A stretch of 64,000 nt of DNA from Hygrophila difformis (Eukaryota > Streptophyta > Magnoliopsida > Lamiales > Acanthaceae), in NCBI GenBank assembly GCA_030278955.1, contig JAOANR010000005.1, forward strand, positions 7,964,394 through 8,028,393, given 5' to 3'. Of this stretch, positions 56,327 through 64,000 are shown one piece after another. The position numbers were made by a program, and so were the translations under genes. The notes under the pieces are model-generated. The model worked only from the letters and a program-made list of their open reading frames with translations. It was not told the DNA's origin and ran no database searches. Positions within the stretch are counted from its first letter, which is position 1. The number at the start of each line of letters is the position of its first letter.

Positions 56327-59300
56327 TCATTGACTTGGAGTCAAATCCAATTCAGGATAACGCTCCATCATACTGTCCTCGGCCTCCCAAGTGCCATCTT
56401 CTACACCATGTCTCGACCAAAGTACTTTCACCTTCTTGATCACCTTATTGCGAAGTACTTTCTCTTTGGTATCCAAAATCGCCACGGGGTACTCTTATAT
56501 TTCAAGCTCTCATCCAACTCCACTTCATCCGTTTGGGTGACCTTGTCGGGATCGAAAACGTACTTCCTCAATTGTAACACATGAAAGACGTTATGTACGT
56601 TCCCCACCTCAGTTGGCAAATCCAAACGATAAGCCACCTTCCCAATCTTCTTGATGATTCCGTAGAGGCCAATAAACCTGGGGCTTAGTTTCCTTTTCTT
56701 CCCAAATCGTCTCACTCCTCGCATCGGTGAGACTCTCAAAAGTATCCAATCACCAACCGCAAACTCAATATCCCTTCTTGATAGGCCTGTATAACTTTTC
56801 TAACGATCCTGAGCTTCCTTCATTCTGTCTCTGATCACTTGCACAATTTCAGTGGTTTGCTCAATAAGCTGGGGACCCATCACCATCCGCTCTGAAGGAT
56901 CACTCCAACACAAGGGTGTTCTGCACTTCATTCCGTATAAGGCCTCGAAAGGAGCCATACGAATACTTGCGTGGTAACTGTTGTTGTAGGAGAACTCCAT
57001 CAAAAGTAAGTGTTCCTCCCACGTCCCCTGAAAGTCCATAACACAAGCCCTCAACATATCTTCCAATGTTCTGATGGTCCTTTCCGTCTGCCCATCAGTC
57101 TGAGGGGCCACGCCGTGCTCATACAAATCTGAGTGTCAAAAGCTGCTTGCAACTCCTTCCAAAATCTAGACAAGAATCTCGAATCCCGGTCTGAAATGAT
57201 CTCTCTCGGCACCCCAAATTGTCTAACCATATGTTGGATGTAAGCACCCGTCAATTGTTGCATACTCCAATTCAACCTCATAGGTACAAACACCGCGCTC
57301 TTGGTCAGTCAATCTACAATCACCCAAATGGTGTCTAACTTGTTTATTGTCTTAGGTAATCCAGTGACAAAATCCATAGCAATAGACTTCCACTTCCACA
57401 TGGGAACCTCCAAAGGTTGTAGTAACCCCGAAGGTCGCATGTGTTCTGCCTTAACCTTCTGACAAGTAGGGCACTTAGACACAAACTCAGCAACTTCCTT
57501 CTTCATGCCCTTCCACCAATAATTCTGTCTCAAGTCCTTGTACATCTTCACTGCTCCCGGATGTACAGTGTATGGTGTACAATGTGCTTCATCCATAATC
57601 TTTCTTTTCAATGCCTGGTCCTCGGAAGGCACACATCAACGATCCTCAAGCTTGATCACACCTCTGCTATCAATAGTGAATCCGACTGTCTCGCCTTGCC
57701 GAAACTTGGCTCTCAATGGCATCATCTCTTGACTCATGACTTGACTCAAACTGAGTTCCTCCAGTAATGAAGGCATTGCGATCTTAGCATTTAACTTTGC
57801 CTTAATACCGTAAGGAATAGCCACAATTCTCTCCTTTTCCAGTTCTTGCCTCAAATGCCGGGGGGGGGGGGGGGGGGTGGGTGTAATAGTGTTCAGCATG
57901 TGTCCCTTCATGCTAAGTGCATCAGCTACTCGGTTTGCCTTTCCTTCAATGTACTAGATGCTAGTGTCATAATCTTGCAAGAACTCCAACCACCTTCGCT
58001 GCCTCCCACTCATCTATCTGCAGTGGAGAGACACTTAAGATTCTTGTGATCCGAATAGATTTGTCACTTAGCACCATAAAGATAATGCCTCCAAATCTTC
58101 AATGCATGTACAACCGCTGCCATCTCTAGGTTGTGAGTCGGGTAAATTAGTTCATGAGGCTTCAATTGCCTCGATGCATATGCAATCACCCTGCCATTCT
58201 GCATAAGTACACATCCAAGCCCTCGATGAGATGCATCAATGTATACCTCATATTCCCCAGACTCGTCGGGTAACACCAAAACTGGAGCTTCCGTCACCTT
58301 CTCTTTCAATAAATCAAACGCCTCTTGGCAATCCTCGCTCCACTGGAATGGTACATCTTTCCTCAACAACTTAGTCAGGGGCCTAGCAATGCTTGCAAAC
58401 CCCTCAATGAACCTTCTGTAGTATCCCACCAATCCAAGGAAACTACGTACTTCACTAACATTAGTGAGTGGATTCCATTCCAACACTGCTTCCACCTTGG
58501 CTGGATCCACAGAGATTCCTTCTCCAAAAATGACGTCCAAGGAAAGCAACCTTATCTAACCAGAACTCACATTTCGAGAACTTGGCATAGAACTTATGCT
58601 CCCTGAGCATCTGCAAAATGGTTATGAGATGCTCCTTATGTGTCTTTATATCGGGAGAGTATACCAAGATATCGTCGATGAAAATGACCACGCACACGTC
58701 CAACCATGGTCTGGACACACGATGCATCAAATCCATGAAAACTGTTGGGGCATTATTCAATCCAAATGGCATCACCGTGAACTCAAAGTGGCCATGTCGT
58801 GTCCGGAATGGTGTCTTTTCACGATCTCTTTCTGCCACTCTAATCTGATGATACCCCAATCTCAAATCAATCTTTGAAAATGTAGAAGCACATTTCAATT
58901 GATCGAATAGATCATCAATCCCCGGCAGTGGATAATGGTTCTTGACCGTGACCTCATTAAGCCCACGATAGTCAATACATATTCGCAAACTCCCATCCTT
59001 CTTCTTGACAAAAATCACCGGTGCTCCCCAAGGTGAGCTGCTCGGCTGTATGTAGCCTTTATCAAGTAACTCCTTGAGCTGCTCTTTCAACTCCCTCAAT
59101 TCTGCGGGAGCCATACGGTAAGGAGCCTTGGCAATCGGTGCCGCCCCTGGTACCAAGTCTATGGCGAAATCGATCTCTCGAGCAGGTGAAAACCCGAGTA
59201 TCTCATCGGGAAATACATCAGGAAACTCAGAAACGATAGGAATCTGAGGCATTGATGATCCGGATGCAGGTGTCACAATCTCATGCACATGACAAATATA

Positions 59301-59744
59301 CACCGGGTATCCCTTCCTAACTAATGCAGCAAAAGACACGGACGATATAACTCGGACGTTAGGAGGGGAGTAGGTCACTTTCTCACCTTCTTCATTGCAG
59401 AAGGTTGTCCTTGGCACACCGCAATCTAATCTCGCTCGGTACTTGGACAACCAGTCCATTCCCAGAATCACGTCAAAGTCGGCCAAGTCTACCACCAAGT
59501 CCGCTCTGAACTCCCGATCTTTAATAACTATTTGTGCATCGAGTCTGATCCAATGACTCCGCATGAGATCTCCAGAAGGTAGAGATACGGGAAGTTGATA
59601 AGCCTCCAATGGTCCCATATCATGCTTGGATACGAGTTCCAAAAATATAAAAGAGCAGGATGCACCGGAGTCATATAAAGTATAAGCAGGAACATTATCA
59701 ACTAGTATAGTACCTACACAATCAACAACATAAGGCACTACCAT
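56327..59744 (-). pseudogene. Gypsy C pol
   Basis: The protease is [11 protein letters not shown]. The RT has [20 protein letters not shown], then [20 protein letters not shown], and keeps the catalytic FIDDILVYS. RNase H has [20 protein letters not shown] and [20 protein letters not shown]. The integrase finger is HCTPYTVHPGAVKMYKDL with CPTCQKVKA, and the core ends [15 protein letters not shown]. The chromodomain-like end is ILDTKEKVLRNKVIKKVKVL, WSRHGVEDGTWE, closing LTPSQ. Breaks: a frameshift near 58550 after FLG; stops near 58060; an 18-base C run (minus strand) at 57860-57877; TGA for Arg at 57309; frameshifts near 57120 and 56450. The first 427 codons, including the RT, are open. Confidence 0.87.
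57860..57877 (+). repeat. Homopolymer of 18 G
   Basis: Eighteen consecutive G on the plus strand, read as a proline tract in the pol frame on the minus strand. Confidence 0.95.
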
Positions 59745-59772
59745 AGCAATTTGTTATAGATGGTTAGATCAA

Positions 59773-60959
59773 TCAGAATTGAAATTGAACAATGTAAAAC
59801 TTACCAGTCATAACATCGTCTCGACCATCTAACTCAGCCCGCTCAATCACATTGAGGCGGCCTCCATGGCCTCTCGGAATTCTACGTCCACGTTCTGAGC
59901 CACGCCCTCTTGGGGCACCCCCTCCACGAGCTGCAGATGAAGACCCTCCAGCATGCCCAATCAACTACGGGCACTGGTACCCCATTAGCCCCTCCTGGTG
60001 ACAGTTCCAGCAGTAAGAGCCTTGCCTGTTCTGAGGCTGAGTAAACGTCTGGTTCCTGGAGGTCTCACATCCTTCTCTAGTATGACTCCTGCTCGGTCCA
60101 CCTGAATTTCCCTTATTCTTATGCCAGTTAGACCTGTTCGGTTGTACGTCTGATCTAGCCCTCTCGATAAATAAAGCCTGATCATAGGCCGAGGATAAGG
60201 ATGTATGTTGTGCACCAAAGCCAGTCCGAATCTCGGACTTTAGGCCATCCACAAACCTGGAGACCTTATCCTCCTCGTTGGTAACGAACATCGGAACATA
60301 AGACATGAGCTCCACGAATCGACTGTAGTACTCTGATACTATCATGTTCCCCACTTGCTCTAAGTTGAGGAACTCCCGCTTCTTAACATTCATCATTTGT
60401 GTGGTGAAAAAGTGAGATCTCAGAGCCTGAGAGAATACCTCCCAAGAGATGTCGGGTCTCACTAATAACTCAGGCTTATGTGCCCTCCACCAATGGAGCA
60501 CTGGTCCCGTAAGATACTGTCTTGCCACCCTAACTTTCCGGTCCTCAGGGGAGTCTATGCACTCGAAAACCTCATCCATCTGGTAGATCCAGTCGGTCAA
60601 AGCAACTGGATCTGGTCCCCGCTAAATACTGGTGGCTGGTAGTGCCTCGCGAGATGTACATAGTCTACGGGTCGCTGAGGTTGCGGTGCTAGTGGATTTG
60701 CCTGACCTTGGTACATCCACTGCATTGCATTATACATAAACTGAGCTAACTGATTCTGGTCGAAAGGCATAGGCCTTGGTGGAGGTGGTGGTGGCACTGG
60801 TTCATTCTTGTAGTCCAGCTTGTCCTCCACATTCATAGGTTCCCCATAAGGAACATTCTCCTCCTCATCAAAATCCTGTCCCAATCTTCCAATAACAGGC
60901 TCCGGGTTGCTGCGAGGTCTTCCCCTACACATGTGTTCTCCATCCCTACGCGGCAGCAT
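59773..60959 (-). pseudogene. Gypsy C gag
   Basis: Starts MLPRRDGEHMCRGRPRSNPE with a Pro-rich segment (NEPVPPPPPPRPMPF), then YQPPVFSGDQ. After a frameshift near 60600 it reads LTDWIYQMDEVFECID, PVLHWWRAHKPELL, FFTTQMMNVKKREFLNLEQ and EYYSRFVELMSYVP. The zinc knuckle is CWNCHQEGLMGYQC, with Leu (59986-59988) for the His ligand. A TAG follows, then RGGGAPRGRGSERGRRIPRG and DDVMTGKFYIV. This order matches gypsy gag with a Gly/Arg-rich tail before protease. Confidence 0.83.
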
Positions 60960-61248
60960 CCTGTACTCACAGCCACAACATCAAACGTTCAGTAACATTC
61001 GGTAACCGAGAATAAGTAATACCGAATGTTAAATAACAAGTATAAATCTCCCGGGATATCCCTATGAGTTGATCATGGTTTGACTCACAAACCATAACTC
61101 AACCTCATAAGGCACGCAGTCATCCCAAAATAAAGTAAAGTATCAAGAATAGAAGCATAATACAATGCAATCCCTATACTACATGCATTCCCCCACACAC
61201 CTCACCGCATGCTTGTGTCAAAATTCTAAGCACATAAGAGCACACATG
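60960..61248 (-). other. Gypsy C leader
   Basis: About 290 bp between the gag start and the PBS, with no coding features. Confidence 0.55.
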
Positions 61249-61260
61249 GCTCTGATACCA
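61249..61260 (-). other. Primer binding site of Gypsy C
   Basis: Minus-strand tggtatcagagc, directly after the LTR end cgttacatgt. Confidence 0.85.
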
Positions 61261-61263
61261 ACA

Positions 61264-62008
61264 TGTAACGCCCCAAAAATTTTAAACCAATTTTTGTGAC
61301 GTCATTGACGTGTTATCTCCCTTAAACTGTTGGCCAATCAATTTAAGTTTGATAACACGAAACCTGATAATCAGAAAATCCAACACAGTATAATATCAAA
61401 GTAACAGAGTAAGCAACAGAAACGAGTCCATCTCATAATCATAATATCTCGGCTACAAGCCTCATACCGTACCTTACCTCGATACTCACATCAACCTGTC
61501 CAAAATACCACATACATAATAGGAATACAAAAAAGGTCCACAGACCAAGTCTAACATCATGAAAATACTCCGAGATAGCAGACAAGTCACAAATAGAAAG
61601 CATAGATCCCAGACAACATCAGTCAATACATAGAAATACAACCCTAGTAGATCACTCAGCCCCAAACCCATCACCATGGTCATGCTCTGCGTCATCCTCG
61701 GGAGTATCTATAAGAAAGACAAAATGCAAGCTGTCAGTACATAAAGTACTGAGCAAGATTAGGAACAGCTGGAAAACAGGGAACAAGATTTTAAAGGTTT
61801 AATAATAGTTTATATAATTGCATAATTAAATCAATAAATAAACATCACACCGTCCTATACCGGTGCTTCAACCACATCATACACTGCAAAACAAATACAA
61901 GATGAATGATGGATGATGAGATGGAATGTTATGACCTAAAGTGTCTATCTACCCTAAATGCAACACATAAGTATGCCAAGCGCGCAACCTAAGTACCATG
62001 GTCGGTAT
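61264..62008 (-). repeat. Gypsy C 5' LTR, truncated
   Basis: In element sense it ends TTTTTGGGGCGTTACA at 61264. It contains gctgtcagtacataaagtac, comparable to gttgtcagtataaaaatac in the Gypsy B LTRs. The expected TGTAACACC start is missing. A different LTR-like sequence begins near 62009. Open frame 61486-61695 has no similarity. Confidence 0.55.
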
Positions 62009-63383
62009 TTGATAATGGCCAGAAATGTCCATTATTTCAATCCATTTCCGTGTCTTAAACGGACATTTGATCGCATTCCGGTCTTATATTAAATAAGAAA
62101 GCAGTCGAATTGGACTGATTTATGCATATTTGTAAAAATATTGAGCTGGTATGAAAAATGCATAAATATGTAATTTTATTACACATTTATGTTAGAAAAA
62201 TCCAAAAACATGAGAAAAAGAAAAGAAAAGAAAAAGGAGACAAAAATATGGGAAAAGAAATGAAAACCCACAAAAATTTGACATTTTTCAGGAAATTACG
62301 ATGCTACACTCAACTACGACCCTAAGCATGTTCAGCGTCGTAGTTGAGTATAGCGATGAAGGCAGAAAATGAGGCAAGAATCTGGAGAAGAGCTACGACG
62401 TCAAGCATGGCGTCGTAGACCAAGTGTAGCGAAGTAAATGGAGTATAGCGTCGTAGGCTGTTCACTTAGAGACAAAGAAGTGTACCCGAAGTGGAAGACT
62501 ACGATGTTACATCTAGAGCGTCGTAGCAAGGTATAGCGACGAAGTCAAGCTCAGCGTCGTAACCAGGCCAGAATTCAAAATTCAAGGCCTGGGGGCCCAT
62601 GGGCCTAGGGTGTCCCACCTATTTAAGGACAAGCTGACTCCTAGGATCAACATCTCAGACAGAATATAGAAAACTTGGAGACAACTTGGTGTTCTTGAGA
62701 GGTGTAGGTAGTTAGGTTATTAGGGTTTTAAATTTTTTTGTATTATTTATCTTTCTTGCATTATTTCTCAGTTTTAGCTACTGTTTAGTCCAGATTGGTG
62801 AGTGTTTAATGTTCTAGACTTAGATAGCCACTATCTTCATTATTTACAGCTTTGTAAACCTTTATTGAGGTTTGAAATACCCAAATGATGGGTATTATCA
62901 AACTATTTTCTTATATATGGGAAGATAATCACAAAAAGAGTCCCAAATCATGAAATAGACTTGGTCTATGGATTTCTTGCTTTATTTTCGGTTTCATGAC
63001 AATTTGGTCATTTATTTTTCTGTTTACTTGAGGATTCAACGTTGTCTCCTTCCTCTTTGGATCCTCACGCATGAGATGTTGGTTGGAAACCCTCATTTGG
63101 GTTGGTGGTTCACATTTGCATAGTTTCACACTTATTTTTCCTTTATTTTTATGCATTTTAGTTTTCTGTTCTTCTTTGTTTTGTCACATGTATGCATTTT
63201 GAACCATGGATCTGAAAAATAGGGTTTGCAATCGCATAGATTGCATTATCCGAAACAACACTTATGTCCTGAAGGGACTACGACGGTAACCGCCCTACGA
63301 CGCTACCCAAGGTAGCGACGTAGGTAAAGGTTCTGCGTCGTAGTTACTTCGGGCTTAAGAAAAACTTGTTCTACGACGCTAGA
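62009..63383 (+). other. LTR-like sequence with hairpin-motif array
   Basis: Begins tgataatggccagaaatg, has a TATA-like ctatttaagg at 62619-62628, and is followed by T-rich DNA without a gene. Some fourteen copies of ctacgacgct / agcgtcgtag or variants occur in two clusters (62299-62561 and 63278-63382). The composition and TATA position suggest a retroelement LTR or leader of unknown family. Confidence 0.4.
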
Positions 63384-64000
63384 TGTAACACCCGAGGAAA
63401 AAAACAAATTCAAATTGTTTTGAACTACGTCATGACTTGATCCCTTCACAGGGTACGTAGGCAGCTTGGAACTAATTTCTAAGTTCAGTCACGAAATAAA
63501 TCACGAAATAGATCACAAGGACGATAGGAGGAGTTGGAACCAATTTAGACTAGGCTAATTAGGACATGGAAATGTTGCGAGCGATAAGCCGGACTCGTAA
63601 CAAGTTTAAGGAAAGGATTCCGAACCGGAGACGACCCAAGGAATCGAGCTAACACGTAGAAAACCGATAGGGGAAAGCAAGGGAAGACCCGACAGAACAC
63701 GCGGACCGCCGAACCGGCCGGCCCGCGCCCTCCGCGCGCCGCCGCGCGGCCACCGCGCGGACGGAGGTGTCGCGACTACAGGGCAGTCCACGCGTGCTCC
63801 GTGCGGACAAAGGCCTATGTGCGCGTCACCAGCGCGCCAGAGGTGCAGGAGGTGTAAACTTTCCTTCCATGGCGATTTTCTTGCCAAAATTAACACCCCC
63901 TTCGATGGTAATCGGATCTCAGCCTTGGGGAAGGCTTAAGAATACCCTAGGGGCGCCCCAAACCCTAAAGTTTCAGAAAACACTTCCTACCCTCCCTCAA
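63384..64000 (+). repeat. Start of another gypsy LTR (D), running off the window
   Basis: Begins TGTAACACCCGAGG and soon has gaactacgtcatgacttgat and cacagggtacgtaggcagct, the block found internally in Gypsy A and B. A GC-rich part follows (gcgccgccgcgcggccaccg near 63735). No coding region is supported; the minus-strand frame 63606-63896 is GC-driven. Confidence 0.6.

Larger units (their letters stand above)
55548..62008 (-). mobile_element. Gypsy C: degraded Ty3/gypsy chromovirus
   Basis: Minus-strand element with gag, protease, RT, RNase H, integrase and chromodomain-like end, PPT with upstream ttcgaggacgaatg, and a PBS next to a 5' LTR start at 61264. It is related to Gypsy B but clearly different in protein sequence. 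The 5' LTR seems truncated near 62008. No target duplication was found. Confidence 0.8.

Noticed and set aside
63606..63896. Minus-strand open frame in the D LTR
   Set aside because: Composition-driven GC-rich frame inside an LTR, with no domain.
1..64000. tRNA, rRNA or bacterial-type operon features
   Set aside because: No cloverleaf-like tRNA or rRNA core sequence was recognised on either strand; the gene structure is eukaryotic.

Overview
The window is plant nuclear DNA, almost certainly from a eudicot. It is A/T-rich and has no operon structure. It holds one recognisable plant metabolic gene, a CCD4-type carotenoid cleavage dioxygenase with a spliced intron. Most of the rest is nested plant retrotransposons (Ty1/copia, Ty3/gypsy chromoviruses, an L1-type LINE with RNase H) and small TIR elements. 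The species cannot be named from the sequence alone.

Layout. 1-1640: AT-rich repeats and a decayed LINE ORF1 (minus). 1614-5362: a near-perfect 1.86 kb inverted repeat with a 19-bp spacer, each arm carrying a copy of a small multi-pass membrane-protein gene. 5363-9503: AT-rich intergenic DNA with MITEs. 9504-14812: a 5'-truncated copia element whose gag start is inverted. 14813-16906: C-rich DNA and two tandem TIR elements. 16907-23070: a MITE split by a 5.85 kb LINE. 23070-24932: CCD4 (minus), whose stop codon abuts that MITE. 24933-27532: MITEs, a fold-back element and one arm of a second inverted repeat.

27533-55165 is a nest that resolves by target-site duplications. A degraded chromovirus (Gypsy B, TSD GAGTC on both sides) inserted near the apex of an inverted repeat. 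Its 3' LTR was entered by a Sirevirus-like copia element. The gag of that element was then entered by a young gag-only gypsy element (Gypsy A, TSD TCATC/TAATC). LTR divergence by eye (B most, copia less, A least) agrees with the nesting order. 55548-62008 is another decayed chromovirus (Gypsy C). 62009-63383 is LTR-like DNA with a hairpin-motif array. 63384-64000 is the start of another gypsy LTR (D).

Relationships. Gypsy A lacks pol and looks like a deletion derivative of a B-like element: it shares LTR ends, PBS and PPT, and keeps pol's last codons as a scar after gag. A and B both also carry a second, upstream PPT followed by a relic U3 that matches the start of the D LTR. Most retroelement reading frames are broken by nonsense or missense C-to-T type changes and indels; only the gag of Gypsy A is clearly intact. 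CCD4 is probably functional in its core but has an atypical C-terminus beside the MITE.
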